Source: Aureococcus anophagefferens (Eukaryota > Sar > Pelagophyceae > Pelagomonadales > Pelagomonadaceae). From it: a stretch of 64,000 nt of DNA. Under the pieces are notes generated by a model. It was not told the DNA's origin, ran no database searches, and worked only from the letters and a program-made list of their open reading frames with translations. Position 1 is the first letter of the stretch, and every line of letters begins with the position of its first letter. Below, piece by piece: positions 20,701-30,945 of this stretch. The stretch is from contig NW_008705569.1 in assembly GCF_000186865.1 (NCBI RefSeq), forward strand, positions 1,505,399 through 1,569,398, read 5' to 3'. The position numbers were made by a program, and so were the translations under genes.

Positions 20701-21960
20701 ATGCGACGGATCATTCTAAGCCTCGCCACGGCCACGGCCCTGCGCCAGGTGGCCCGGCGGCCGTTCATCGTCCAGGGCGGCGCCGCCGCGGCCGCGGCGA
20801 CCGTCGGCGTCGACGCGGCGCGCGCCGGCGAACTCGACCCGCGCGTGCTCGACCTCGCCGTGGAGCTGGGCTCCCTGGAGAAGTCGCGGGCCTACACCAT
20901 CGCGAGCGGAACGATGACGCCGACGGCGCCGCAGAGCGCGATCAAGAGCCTCTGCGGCGCGGGCACGATCTGGCTCGGCGAATCGCGCGACGTGACGGAC
21001 GACGACTCGATGGCCGCGGGCATCTGCGCGGCGCTCGCCGTCGCCAAGGCGGCGCAGCAGGGCGGCAAGACGGCGCCCGTCGCCGTCGGCCTGGAGGCGG
21101 TGCGCGCCGACTACCAGACCGTGCTCGACAAGTTCGTGCTCGGCGAGATCGGCGCGGACCGCGAGGCGACGGCGTTCCTCGCAAAGGCGCTGGACTGGGA
21201 CGCCCACTGGCCCTACCCCATCGAGCGCTACGCCCAGGTCTTCGAGCTCTGCCGGAGCCTGAGCCTGCCCATCGTCGCGCTGGGCGCGCCCGCGAAGGAT
21301 TTGGTGACGGCGGCGTCGCAGGGCCTGAACGGCCTCGACGCGAACGCCTGGGCGCGCCTGAGCCTCCCGGAGGGGCCGGAGCCGCTCATGAAGTTCGCGT
21401 CGACCATGGCCTACCAGCAGTACCGCCAGAAGGTGCTGGAGCCCGACTTCGAGCGCTTCGCGCGGTTCAAGCGCGCCGCGCCGTTCTTCGAGGCCGCGTC
21501 GACGATGGACGGCAACGACGACTTCGCCAAGTTCTACACGAGCCGCCTGCTCTGGGACGCGTCCATGGCCGCGCGCGCGGCGAACTGGGTCGACCAGTCG
21601 CCGCGCAATGACGCGACGCTGATCGCGCTCGTCGGCGCGGAGCACGCGTCCTACGGCTGCGGCGCGGCGGCCCACTGCGCGGCGCGGTCGGACCGGCCGG
21701 CGCGGACCGTCATCGTCAACCCGCCGGCGCAGCGGCCCGAGGCCGCCGCGGCCGCGCCCGCGCCCGTCCGCGGCGGCGCGCCGCCGAGCGGCGGCGCTTT
21801 GGGTTTGGAGCTCACGTTCGCGTCCGCGAGCCCGGGGGCCGGCGCGGCGGCCTCGGACCGGATGCAGGCCCGGGACCCGGCGGCGTCGTCCCTGCCCCTC
21901 GCCGACCTCGTCTGGTTCTCGCCCTACGAGACGCTCGCGCGCGGCGCGAACTTCATCTGA
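20701..21960 (+). CDS. ChaN-like (DUF399) protein with lumen-type presequence
   Basis: About 419 residues from the ATG at 20701; an in-frame ATG at 20686 is also possible. The N-terminus has an amphipathic stretch (RRIILSLATATALRQ) then a twin-arginine signal (RRPFIVQGG followed by an Ala-rich hydrophobic core and DAARA), as expected for import through the plastid into the thylakoid lumen. The body matches the haem-binding uptake ChaN/DUF399 fold: IWLGESRDVTDDDSMAAGI at the front, VAVGLEAVRADYQ, the long helical middle, and LIALVGAEHASYGCG near the end. The last 80 residues are Pro/Ala-rich and unrelated. The biochemical role in algae is unclear; haem or tetrapyrrole binding is inferred from the family. 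It converges on the pseudouridine synthase. Confidence 0.75.
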   Translation: MRRIILSLATATALRQVARRPFIVQGGAAAAAATVGVDAARAGELDPRVLDLAVELGSLEKSRAYTIASGTMTPTAPQSAIKSLCGAGTIWLGESRDVTDDDSMAAGICAALAVAKAAQQGGKTAPVAVGLEAVRADYQTVLDKFVLGEIGADREATAFLAKALDWDAHWPYPIERYAQVFELCRSLSLPIVALGAPAKDLVTAASQGLNGLDANAWARLSLPEGPEPLMKFASTMAYQQYRQKVLEPDFERFARFKRAAPFFEAASTMDGNDDFAKFYTSRLLWDASMAARAANWVDQSPRNDATLIALVGAEHASYGCGAAAHCAARSDRPARTVIVNPPAQRPEAAAAAPAPVRGGAPPSGGALGLELTFASASPGAGAAASDRMQARDPAASSLPLADLVWFSPYETLARGANFI

Positions 21961-22025
21961 CCCTTCGCGGCACATAGCTCCCCCCCCCCGACCCCCCCTG
22001 CGCATAATCGCCGTTGTGTTTACCT

Positions 22026-23435
22026 TTAGCCGGCGGCGCGCTTCTCCGTGTGGAAGTCGCGCTGGTCGCCGTCGGTCGCGCGCTTCTCCTCGATGGCGGC
22101 GAACTGCGCGGCGACGCGCGGGTTCATGGCGTCGACCTTCTCCTCGTAGGACTTGCCCGTCTCCCGGTCGAGGAGCGGCGTGTAGGCGGCCCGGAGCTTC
22201 GCGTCCGCCGCGCCGCGGAGCAGCGCGCGCGCCGCGGGCCAGGGCACGAGCGCGGCGCCCGGCGGCGCCGGCGCCGCGCCGTTTTCCGCGAGGAGCGCGT
22301 CGAGGTCGCTCCGCCGCACGGCGAAGGCGTCGAGGCGCTCGAGGTCGTTCCTGCGCTTCGCGGCCTCGACGACGGCGGCGCGGTAGGCGCCCTCGAAGTG
22401 GGTCGCGAGGTAGTCCAGGGGCTCCGGCAGCGGCGCGGCGTCCGGCGACAGCGTGTCGAACGCGCAGTCGTGGAGCACGAGGGGCCGCTCGTCGGCGATG
22501 AGGTACTGGGGCTTGCGCGGGGTCCGCGCGACGTCCAGGAGCGCGTCGACGACCGCCGGCGGCTCGAGCCCCTCGCCGACGAGGAAGAGGACCGCGACGA
22601 GCGACCGGACCATGTGCCACAGGAACGCCTGCCCGTGGATCTCGAAGAAGAAGCCGTCGCCCGTCTTGCGGACGTCCGCGGCGTAGACGACCCGCCGGAA
22701 GTTCTTCACGTGGAGCACGTCCATCTTGCAGAAGTTGCGGAAGTCGTGGTCGCCGACGAGGCGCGCCGCCGCCGCGGCCATCGCGGGCACGTCGTACGCG
22801 GCGCCCGTGTTCGGCGACGTCGCGGGGAAAAAGTACCGGTAGGTCCGCGACGCGCAGGAGAAGCGCGCGCTGAACTCGGGCACGACGGGCCGCCAGGCGA
22901 GGGCCCGCACGTCGTCGGGCAGGACGCGGTTCAGCATGTTCACGTAGTCGAGCTCGCGCCTGCCGCCGGCGAGCGCGTCGCCCGCGTGGAAGTCGAGGCC
23001 GCCGACGGGCTCGCCGGCCCTGGCCGCGGACCGCACGCGCAGGCCGACGACCTGCCCGAGCGCCGACACGCCCTTGTCCGTGCGGCCGCACCGCGAGTAG
23101 CCGCACGACTCGCGCGACTCGACGAGGCACGTCTTCTTCAGCGCCGCGAAGAGCTGGCGCTCGACGGTGTCGACGCCCGCGCCGGGGATGTTCTGCTCCG
23201 CGAAGCCGCTGTAGGCGCCGCCCTCGTAGGAGATCCAGAGCGCGATGCAGCGCTGCTCGTAGCGGCTCATGTCCATGCCCGCCTTCTTCTTCTCCTTCTT
23301 CGATTTCTTGCGCGGCGGCGACGCGACGGCGTCGGGTGCGAGTGCTTCCTCCATGATTTTTGGATTCGATGCGGCGACGCGCAGCGCGACGGCGAGGAGC
23401 TCCTCCGGCGGGAGAGCACGGAGGCGAGACTCCAT
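22026..23435 (-). CDS. PUS3: tRNA pseudouridine synthase, Pus3/Deg1 type
   Basis: 469 residues from the first ATG in frame (MESRLRALPPEEL). A Lys-rich stretch (SPPRKKSKKEKKKAG) could act as a nuclear signal. The TruA-family core follows: ALWISYEGGAYSGFAEQ, the catalytic Asp in GYSRCGRTDKGVSALGQ, SRTYRYFF, and the second-half motif FLWHMVRSLVAVL. The stretch NFCKMDVLHVKNFRR is typical of the eukaryotic Pus3/Deg1 branch, which modifies positions 38 and 39 of tRNA. Length is near the usual 440-480 residues. No intron is seen. Confidence 0.88.
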   Translation of the reverse strand: MESRLRALPPEELLAVALRVAASNPKIMEEALAPDAVASPPRKKSKKEKKKAGMDMSRYEQRCIALWISYEGGAYSGFAEQNIPGAGVDTVERQLFAALKKTCLVESRESCGYSRCGRTDKGVSALGQVVGLRVRSAARAGEPVGGLDFHAGDALAGGRRELDYVNMLNRVLPDDVRALAWRPVVPEFSARFSCASRTYRYFFPATSPNTGAAYDVPAMAAAAARLVGDHDFRNFCKMDVLHVKNFRRVVYAADVRKTGDGFFFEIHGQAFLWHMVRSLVAVLFLVGEGLEPPAVVDALLDVARTPRKPQYLIADERPLVLHDCAFDTLSPDAAPLPEPLDYLATHFEGAYRAAVVEAAKRRNDLERLDAFAVRRSDLDALLAENGAAPAPPGAALVPWPAARALLRGAADAKLRAAYTPLLDRETGKSYEEKVDAMNPRVAAQFAAIEEKRATDGDQRDFHTEKRAAG

Positions 23436-23529
23436 GCTTTGCTTCGCCGACGGCAATGACGGCCTGGATCTTCACCTTGCACCTCGACGCGTCCGGATCC
23501 GAGCTCGCGTCAGTGCGTTGCAAGCTCTA

Positions 23530-23591
23530 GGTGGGGGTCCTTACTTGGCTTTCGGCACTTGGTGGGGGTCCTTACTTGGCTTTCGGCACTT
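23530..23591. repeat. 31-bp tandem repeat, two copies
   Basis: Two identical copies of GGTGGGGGTCCTTACTTGGC plus TTTCGGCACTT lie back to back, and a third partial copy begins at 23592. They sit in the roughly 250-bp gap between the pseudouridine synthase start and the armadillo-protein stop, where I see no gene. Confidence 0.85.
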
Positions 23592-23685
23592 GGTGGGAGT
23601 CGTCGCCTTCGCGAGGCGCGCGCATCGATTCTCATCACGCTCACGCATATTTTTTTAGCCGGGGAGAGAGGGGGCGCCGCGCTCG

Positions 23686-26600
23686 CTAGGCGGCGAGGGG
23701 CGGGTAGACCTGGCCGAAGTCGAAGGTCGTGACGATCTCGAACTGGCTGCCGTGGTCGCCCCAGGTCGCGTCGTCGTCCTTGATGGAGTGGTGCGCGTCG
23801 TTCTCGGCCTTGACCTTGTTGGGGAAAAGGATGATCTTCCGGAAGCGCCCTGACGACTTCGTATACATGGTCCTCGGCGGGTCCGCGGGCTGCTTCGGGA
23901 GCTTGAGCGACTGCGTCGGCGGCGCCTCGAGGCCCTCGGAGACGACGTGGGAGTCCTGCTCGAAGTGCATCCACATGGGCTCGACGACGATCTTGTCGCG
24001 GTCGACCTGGCGGCTCCGGATCGTCGACGGCGAGCACGTGCCCGCGTCGACCTTGGAGAAGAAGTAGGAGAGCGTGTCGTGGTGGCCGTGCGCGTCGTCG
24101 TCGTCGACGCCCGGCGAGATCTGGCGCTTGTCCGTCTTCATCTTCGTCGGCGACGCGGCGGCGGCGGCGTCGTAGCCGGAGACCTCGGACTGCATGGCGC
24201 TGAAGAGCGCGACGACGGACCCGTCGGAGTAGTGCGCGCCCTCCTGGTCGCCCTGGCGCGCGATGAGCGCCGCGGCGCAGAGGCTCCGCGTCTGGGGCTT
24301 GTCGACGCGCTTGAAGAGGGCCGTGAGCAGCGCGCTCAGATTGTCCGCGGCGTGGAGGTCCGTGCCGCCGACGGTGAGCAGGTTGTAGAGGCACGCGGCC
24401 GCGTCGTCGAGGCGCGCGGCGCTCGGCTTCGGCGCGCCGTGGTCGCCGCTCAGGAGCTTCATCATGGGCTCGATCTCGTCCGTGAGCCAGGCCGGGTGGA
24501 GCTTGTGCATCTGGTGCGGCGCGTGGACGTGGCTCAGGTTCCTCGCGGTCCGCGCGTGGAGGCTCATGATGACCTCCGGGTTCGTCGTCGCCGGGTCGAG
24601 CTTCGCCGTGACGCGCGCCACGGACGCGAGGCAGGAGATGCCCCGCGCCGACACGAGCTCGTGGTTCAAGGAGTGGGAGCAGGACAGGTTGCAGAGCACG
24701 TTGCCCACGTCGAGGAGCCGCTGCTCGAGCTCGCCGTCCGTCGCGTGGCCCGTCTCCACGAGCGTCGTCACGCAGGGGATGAGCAGGTCGCACTGGGCCA
24801 GGAGCAACCGGTGGTTGTCCGGCTCCCAGGACATGTTGTGGAGGATCGACGACACGACGCGGAGGATCGCGGGGCTCCCGTCGCGGAGCACGGCGATGCG
24901 CATGCACGCGCGGCTCAGGCCGCTCGTCTCGAGGGCGTGGCGGTTGTCCGGCTTGACGCTCAGGTTGAAGAACGTGCCCAAGACCAGCAGGAACGTCGAC
25001 AGGTGCATCCGCGGGAACCGCGCGCCCGCGTCGTCGGGCGTGAGGCCCTCCAACAGCTTCATGAGGCTGCTCCCGATCTGGTAGCCGACCATGGCGACGT
25101 CGCAGCCCGGCACGAGCGAGATGTTGTAGCAGACGACGAGGGCGAGCTCGAGGACCAGCGGGTTGTCGCTCGCGAGGAGCGCCTCCAATAAGACCGTGAC
25201 GCCGTCGTCGACGAGGCGCTCCGAGACCTCGGGGCTGCACATGGCCATGTTGTAGAGCGCGAGCGTGCACTTGACCTTGACCTCGAGGGCGACCTTGGGC
25301 GCGAGGTCCGCCTCGAGCAGGCTCCGGAGCACCTTGACGATGCCGCGGCCGCCCTTCTCGTTGTCGCGCTGCGGCCGGTGCGCGGACGCGTCGTTGACGA
25401 GCTTGGCGCTGAACTCCGTCGTCCAGCTCAGGTTGCAGAGCGCCGCCGCGGCCCAGAACTTGGGCTCGTGGCCGTGGTGGAGCGCGACGGACGCGAGCGT
25501 CTCCGCGGCGTTGATCGTCTCCATCAAAGTGCTCGCCGTGTCCTGGGAGCAGCTCAAGTTGTAGACGACGAGGGCGCCGATGCGCTGCGTGCGCTCGGAC
25601 TCGACGCGGAAGAGGCGCGAGATGGCCCAGAGCACGTTGTTCGGCTCCTTGAGGAGCTTGGGCCGCGTCCGCTCGTAGCGGATGAGGTTGAAGAGGCACT
25701 CCGCGCAGACGCCCTTGACCTCCTCGTTGTTCGTGCGCAGGATGGCGATGGCGATGAAGTCGGCGATGGCCTTCTCGCGCAGGAGCGTCTGGACGCACTT
25801 CTCCTCGCACGTGAGGTTGCAGAGCGCGCGCGCCGCGTAAAGCTGCGTCGACTCCTGGCCGCCGCGCATCATCCCGAAGAGGCGCCACAGAATCGACGAG
25901 TCCGACGTCAGCAGGCCGCTGTGCTGGCGGATGCAGGAGATGGAGAAGAGCGCCGCGGCCGTGAAGTTGATGATGTCCGCCGCGCGCGACGTGTCGAGCG
26001 CGCCCAAAACCCGGATGAAGCCCTTGACCGTCGACGTCTCCGCGGCGCGGAGCTCGTCGGAGGCCGTGAGGGCGCGCACCGTCGACGCGCACATGCGGCG
26101 CACCTCGTCCTCGCGCGACTCCGCGAGGTGCTGGAGCGCGTTCGTGATGGAGTTTCGGAGGAGCACGTCGTGGTACGCGCACTCCTGCGAGAGGTTGTTG
26201 AGCGCGATGCCCGCGAACTTGAGGACGACCGTGTCCTTCATGGCGCAGAGCGTGATGATCGTGTTGACGACGTCGTCCGTGAGGAGCATGTCCTCCTTGG
26301 CGCGGTCCGCGGGCGACGCGCCGGCCTCGTCGCGGACCGTCATGATGTGCGCGAACATCGCAAAGGCGGACGCGATGATGCGCTGGAGCTCGATGCCCGA
26401 GTTCGTCGCGAGGAGGGTCATCATGGCGAGCACGTCCGTGTGCGTCGACGAGTTGTGGCGGCTCAGGTCGTCCGCGATGTTCGCGAGCGCCATGCCCACG
26501 TAGCGCCGGACCTCGGGCGACACCGCGGGGTCCGCCGTGAGGCGCTTGAGGAGCTCGAGGACGCCGGCCTCGACGATCTCGCACTGGTTCTCGGGCACGC

Positions 26601-28374
26601 TCAGCAGGTTGATGTAGGCGACGAGCACGAGCACCTGGACGGACGACGTCGTCGCCTCGCCGTCGCTGAGCTTCTTCAGCGCCACGTGGCTCCCCTGGGC
26701 GATCATGGCCTCGCGGTTCGCCGGCTCGGCGCTCAGGTTGCAGAGCGCGACGCACAAACGGCCCCGCGCCTCGACGGCGCCGACGTAGTCGACGAGCGCG
26801 ACGAGCGTGGGCACCGCGCCGTGCGCCAACACCGTCGGCAGCATGTGGCTCACCTCCGCGCCCGTGAGGTTCGCGACGGCGAGGCCGATGACCTCCTTGG
26901 ACTGCTTCGCCGTCGTCATCTGCTCGAGGTCCACCAAGGTCTTCACGGCGCCGTCCTTGATCATGCGCTCGCGGCCGTCGACGGTGCACGTGAGGTTGAG
27001 CAGCACCTCCGCGAGCGTGTGGAGCACCGCGTCGCCGTCGGGCCGGCCCGCGGCGCCGGTGCCGTCGTCGCCGGCGCCGACCTTGCCGCCGCGGAGCAGG
27101 CCCTGGTAGAGCAGCGAGGACACGAGGACGATGATGCCGCCCTCGATGAGCGCGATGCGCGGCATGTCGAAGAACGAGAGGTTGTACGTCGCCGCGAGCA
27201 CGAGGAGCGCGGCCTCGTGCTCCGCGAGCGACGTGAGGTACTTGATGGCCGGCACGATGTGCTCCACGAGCTGGTTCCGCTCCGCGGACGTGAGCAGGTT
27301 CGCGAGCGCGACGAGCGCGACCTTGCGGCACGTCGCCGAGTCGACGGCGATGCCCGACGCGAGCGTGGAGAGGCACGTCGCGATGAGCGCGTCCTCGCCG
27401 CCGTAGTGGCCGCTCAGGTGGCCCAGGATGAGGCAGCTCAGGAGCATGACCGTGGGCTCCGTGGCGTGGTGCGTCGACATGAGGCTCAGCGCCTCCGCGA
27501 CGACCATCTGCTGCGGCGGCATGAGGACGCCGTGGACCGCGCGCTCCGTCGTCAGGTTCGCGAGCGTCGCCGCGCAGTACGTCGCCATCTTCAGGTCCGT
27601 CAGCGACGCCGCGGCCTGCTCCGTCTTGCCGATCTTGTCGATGACGTGGAGCGCGCCCTCGCCGATGATGTGCTCCTCGTCGCCGGGCGTCGTGCTGTAG
27701 CGGAAGATCTCGACGATGATGGCCTGCCAGCGCTCGCGCATGCGCTCCGCGGCCTGCTGCTCCTCGGGCGTCTCGCCGCCGCCGCTCTCCTTGCCGCCGG
27801 CGCCGCCGCCGACGCCCAGGAAGTCGCCCGTGAGGAACGAGTTGTGCCGGTTCCGCGGGCTCGACTTCTGCGCCTGCACCTTGCCGCCGGCGCCCGCGCC
27901 GCCCCGCAAATTCTGCCGGCTCAGGTAGATGAGGCCCTGCGTGTGGTCCCGCTGGCTGAAGAGGTCGCCGCCGTAGGGCTTGAGCACGGACACGCGGAAC
28001 GTCGCGAGGTCGACCTGCGACTGGCGCCGCGCCTTCACCTTCGGCGGCTCCTTCGTCGGCTTGCTCGACGGCGGCCGCGTCGGGCCCTTGCGGTTGTACT
28101 CCTCCTTGTCCTCCATGTACTCGAGGAGGGCGTAGACGAGGTCCTCCTTCTGCGGGTGCATCTTCCAGAAGCCGCGCGCCTCGTGGAGCTTCCAGTGGCG
28201 CACGAGCTTCTTCAGCTCCTCGCCCGTGATCGCCGCCGTCGCGCCGTCCTTGTCCGGCGGGAAGAGGTCGTGCTCGCGCAGCGGCGCCCGCAGCAGCTCC
28301 AGGTCCTCGCGGCGGGCGAGGTCCTGCAGGTACTCCTGCAGCTTGCGCGAGCATCGCGTCTGCGGCTTGAGCAT
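23686..28374 (-). CDS. giant armadillo-repeat protein, 1,562 residues
   Basis: A single exon starts MLKPQTRC. The first 120 residues hold a helical SAP-like module (ITGEELKKLVRHWKLHEARGFW) and a KMHPQKEDLVYALLEYM helix. From about residue 190 to 1370 the protein is a long series of armadillo repeats of roughly 42 residues with the usual pattern of small, leucine-rich helices and recurring ALCNLS, VYNLSC and LANLT motifs (for example ALCNLSAEPANREAMIAQGS). The last 180 residues are less repetitive (SYFFSKVDAGTCSPS, then a C-terminal Phe/Pro/Trp-containing tail). Long armadillo proteins of this sort occur in ciliated protists and act as scaffolds, but I cannot assign a partner. The absence of introns in 4.7 kb is notable. 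Confidence 0.88.
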   Translation of the reverse strand: MLKPQTRCSRKLQEYLQDLARREDLELLRAPLREHDLFPPDKDGATAAITGEELKKLVRHWKLHEARGFWKMHPQKEDLVYALLEYMEDKEEYNRKGPTRPPSSKPTKEPPKVKARRQSQVDLATFRVSVLKPYGGDLFSQRDHTQGLIYLSRQNLRGGAGAGGKVQAQKSSPRNRHNSFLTGDFLGVGGGAGGKESGGGETPEEQQAAERMRERWQAIIVEIFRYSTTPGDEEHIIGEGALHVIDKIGKTEQAAASLTDLKMATYCAATLANLTTERAVHGVLMPPQQMVVAEALSLMSTHHATEPTVMLLSCLILGHLSGHYGGEDALIATCLSTLASGIAVDSATCRKVALVALANLLTSAERNQLVEHIVPAIKYLTSLAEHEAALLVLAATYNLSFFDMPRIALIEGGIIVLVSSLLYQGLLRGGKVGAGDDGTGAAGRPDGDAVLHTLAEVLLNLTCTVDGRERMIKDGAVKTLVDLEQMTTAKQSKEVIGLAVANLTGAEVSHMLPTVLAHGAVPTLVALVDYVGAVEARGRLCVALCNLSAEPANREAMIAQGSHVALKKLSDGEATTSSVQVLVLVAYINLLSVPENQCEIVEAGVLELLKRLTADPAVSPEVRRYVGMALANIADDLSRHNSSTHTDVLAMMTLLATNSGIELQRIIASAFAMFAHIMTVRDEAGASPADRAKEDMLLTDDVVNTIITLCAMKDTVVLKFAGIALNNLSQECAYHDVLLRNSITNALQHLAESREDEVRRMCASTVRALTASDELRAAETSTVKGFIRVLGALDTSRAADIINFTAAALFSISCIRQHSGLLTSDSSILWRLFGMMRGGQESTQLYAARALCNLTCEEKCVQTLLREKAIADFIAIAILRTNNEEVKGVCAECLFNLIRYERTRPKLLKEPNNVLWAISRLFRVESERTQRIGALVVYNLSCSQDTASTLMETINAAETLASVALHHGHEPKFWAAAALCNLSWTTEFSAKLVNDASAHRPQRDNEKGGRGIVKVLRSLLEADLAPKVALEVKVKCTLALYNMAMCSPEVSERLVDDGVTVLLEALLASDNPLVLELALVVCYNISLVPGCDVAMVGYQIGSSLMKLLEGLTPDDAGARFPRMHLSTFLLVLGTFFNLSVKPDNRHALETSGLSRACMRIAVLRDGSPAILRVVSSILHNMSWEPDNHRLLLAQCDLLIPCVTTLVETGHATDGELEQRLLDVGNVLCNLSCSHSLNHELVSARGISCLASVARVTAKLDPATTNPEVIMSLHARTARNLSHVHAPHQMHKLHPAWLTDEIEPMMKLLSGDHGAPKPSAARLDDAAACLYNLLTVGGTDLHAADNLSALLTALFKRVDKPQTRSLCAAALIARQGDQEGAHYSDGSVVALFSAMQSEVSGYDAAAAASPTKMKTDKRQISPGVDDDDAHGHHDTLSYFFSKVDAGTCSPSTIRSRQVDRDKIVVEPMWMHFEQDSHVVSEGLEAPPTQSLKLPKQPADPPRTMYTKSSGRFRKIILFPNKVKAENDAHHSIKDDDATWGDHGSQFEIVTTFDFGQVYPPLAA

Positions 28375-28582
28375 CTTTGGAGTTCCCGCGTCCCGCGGGC
28401 GCCGGGCTGCGGAATGCGCCGGGCGCGCAAGCGCTCACGCTGGACCCGCGGCGCGGCGGTGGGGGCGGCGCGACCACCGACGACGAGCGCGCGAGCACGA
28501 GAGAGGCGCAAGGCTAAAACGGGGCAGACAGTTTTACATATATATCATTGCGACCAAGATATATGCGGTCAATCTTTACCTT
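28375..28582. other. intergenic, AT-rich patch
   Basis: This roughly 200-bp spacer between two minus-strand genes has a short AT-rich patch near 28535-28580 (TACATATATATCATTG and AAGATATATGCGG, partly inverted). It could be a 3'-end signal of the ABC1 kinase gene or a promoter element of the armadillo gene. Nothing else is visible. Confidence 0.3.
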
Positions 28583-30875
28583 TTACCCAAGCGCCGCGCG
28601 CGGCCGCCGCCGCCAGAACCGCCAGCAGGCCCTCCGCGCCGCGGCCGCCGCGTCGGCGAGGGCGACGCGCGCCGCGAGCGCCGCGAAGGCCGCGGCGAGG
28701 CCCGCGAGGGACGCGGCGTGGCGCGGCCGGAGGAGGAGGTCCCGCGCGTGCTTCGCGGCGAGGACGCGGAGCACGCGGCGCTTCCGCCAGGCCGGCGGCG
28801 GCGGGAGGTCCGTTCGCGCCGCCGGCTCGAAAAACCGCGCGTCGCCCGCGAGCGCGTCGGCGACGGGGGCGGCGGCCGCGGCCGCGACGGCCGCGGGCCG
28901 CCGCGGGCCGAGGCCGGGCAGGCGCCGCAGGAGCGCCGCCGGGGCGCCGCGCGCCGCGCGCGCGGCGTCGCGCAGGGGCGCCGGCGCCGCGGCGCGCCCG
29001 AAGGCCGCGCGCGCGACGGCGCCGCGCGCGCGGGCCACGAGCGGCGCCGCCTCGACGTCTCGCGCGACGCGCCGGAGCGCGCGGCCGTCCGCGTCCGCGA
29101 GCAGCAGCGCCGCGACGCGGGCGGCGACGTTCGCCGCGTCGTCGCCCCGCTGGCGCGCCGTGTCGACCGAGCAGGCGTCGTCCTCGCAGGGCATCTCCGC
29201 GGCCGCCGTCGCGAGCGCCGCGAGGCGCTCCACGTCGAGGCGCGTCGACCCCGGCTCGAAGAGCGACGCGCGGAGCTGGGCCTCGCCCTTGGCCGTGCGC
29301 GGCGCCAGGACGCGGCAGGCCGCGTGGGGCGCCGCCGCCGCGAGCGCCGATAAAGGGGGGTCCATGCCCGCGGCGAAACCGTCGAGCGTGATCACCGCCC
29401 GTACGACAAAGAGGAGCCAGGGCGGCAGGATGAACTGGTACGTGAGCGCGAGCTCCGTGAGCCGCGCCGTGATCTCCGTGAAGGACCCGGCCAGGGCGCG
29501 GTCGCCGCCGCCCTCGAGGGCCTCGACGAACGACGCGGCGAACTCGTCCTCGGAGCACCGGCGCCACGCGCCGGGCAGGAGCCCGCTGATGGGCTCCCCC
29601 GTCTTCGCGTCGACCCAGATCGCCGGCTCCGGCGGCACCAACCCGATGTCCCGGAAGCTGTCGAGGAGCGTCGGCCAGTCCTCGTTGAGGATCGCCGTCA
29701 CCGCCGTCGCCATCGCCTCGGTCTGCGGCACCGTCAGATTCGTCACGAGGCCAAAGTCGAGGAGCACGAGGTTGTCGTCGCGGTCGTACATCATGTTGCC
29801 GTAGTGGGGGTCCGCGTGGACGAAGCCCGTGCCGAAGAGCTGGAGGAAGCAGACGTCCAAGCCCTTTTGCACCATCGCGCGCTGCCTCGCCTCGGAGATC
29901 GCGCCGAGCGGCTCGCCGTCGATCCACTCCGCGACGTGGACCCGCGGCGTCACGGACCAGCCCCTCGCGTCGCCCCGGGCGTAGCCCGCCCGGGGCACGC
30001 GCAGGTAGCCCGCGAGGGGCCGGTGCGCGTCCCAGAACCGCGCGGCGTTCGACGCCTCCTCGCGAAAATCCAACTCGCGGAAGAGGCCCGCGGTGACCTC
30101 GTTGACGATGGCCGGGTAGTCCGTCGAGTTCGTGCCCCAGAACTCCTGGAGCGCCTTGAGCATGACGCGCACGGCGTAGGTGTCGAGCGCGACCTGGTCG
30201 ACGACGCCGGGCCGCCTCACTTTGATGGCGACGGCCGCGCCGCCCGCGGTCTCGCCCCGGTAGACCTGGGCGAGCGACGCCGCGGCGACGGCCGTGTCGG
30301 AAATGTGCACGAGCTCCAGGGGGGACCCGGCGAGCTCGGCCTCGATGCTCGCGAGCGCGACGGCGTCGTCGAACGGACGGTTGCCGTCCTGGAGGCTCTC
30401 GAGGCTCGCCGCGGCCTCCTCGCCGATGATGTCGGGCCGCGTCGCCATGGTCTGCGCGAGCTTGACGAAGACGACGCCGAGCTTCGAGATCTCGTCGCGG
30501 AGCACCGCGCCCCGCGGCGACGCGCCGGGCCGGAGGCCCTTGGCGCGCTTCGCGCGCGCCGCGAACTCGTCGAAGTCGTCGGGCGACCCGCGCGCCCAGG
30601 CGCCGTAGCTCCGCAGCGCCGCGGCGGAGATGGACGCGAGGCGCCGCGCGACGAGCCAGGGCCGCGTCTCGTAGTGCGCTTTGATGCCGCCGATCTTCTC
30701 CTCGAGCGACGAGCTCCGGTCCAGCAGGATGGGCTCGAGCGCCGGCGACTCGTAGCTCTGCGGCAGCGATGGGACTTGTGTCGGCGCCTTGAGCGTCGTC
30801 TGCGGCGGCGCGACGACCACGGCCCCGGCGGCGGCGGCCAGGACGGCTACGGTTGCCGTCCAGAGCATGCTCATC
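28583..30875 (-). CDS. ABC1/ADCK (UbiB-like) atypical kinase, probably plastid
   Basis: 763 residues from the ATG giving MSMLWTATVAVLAA. The N-terminus is a hydrophobic, signal-like segment (AVVVAPP), which fits import into a complex plastid. The kinase core has the family-specific features: LGVVFVKLAQTMATRPDII (a KxGQ-like motif, here KLAQ), an Ala-rich loop AAASLAQVYRGE, Lys in VAIKVRRPG, the catalytic FVHADPHYGN, and the metal-binding DFG in LLDFGLV. After the core come two hydrophobic segments (YQFILPPWLLFVVRAVI), then an Ala/Arg-rich helical tail. Members of this family regulate quinone and prenyl-lipid metabolism. The KLAQ variant of KxGQ is unusual. Confidence 0.88.
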
Positions 30876-30945
30876 CTCCAGTGTCGATGACGATGCTCGC
30901 GCAAGCCGCGGCGCGCCGGGGGCTTGCGCAGCTCGCGCCCCCGCG

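Noticed and set aside
21970..22000. C-rich run (about 20 C with few interruptions)
   Set aside because: It is a simple homopolymer-like patch between convergent genes; no terminator or quadruplex role can be claimed from it alone.
25378..29391. 1,337-codon plus-strand frame opposite the armadillo gene
   Set aside because: It is the antisense of the armadillo repeats and of the ABC1 kinase end. It shows only Arg/Glu/Val-rich shadow sequence.
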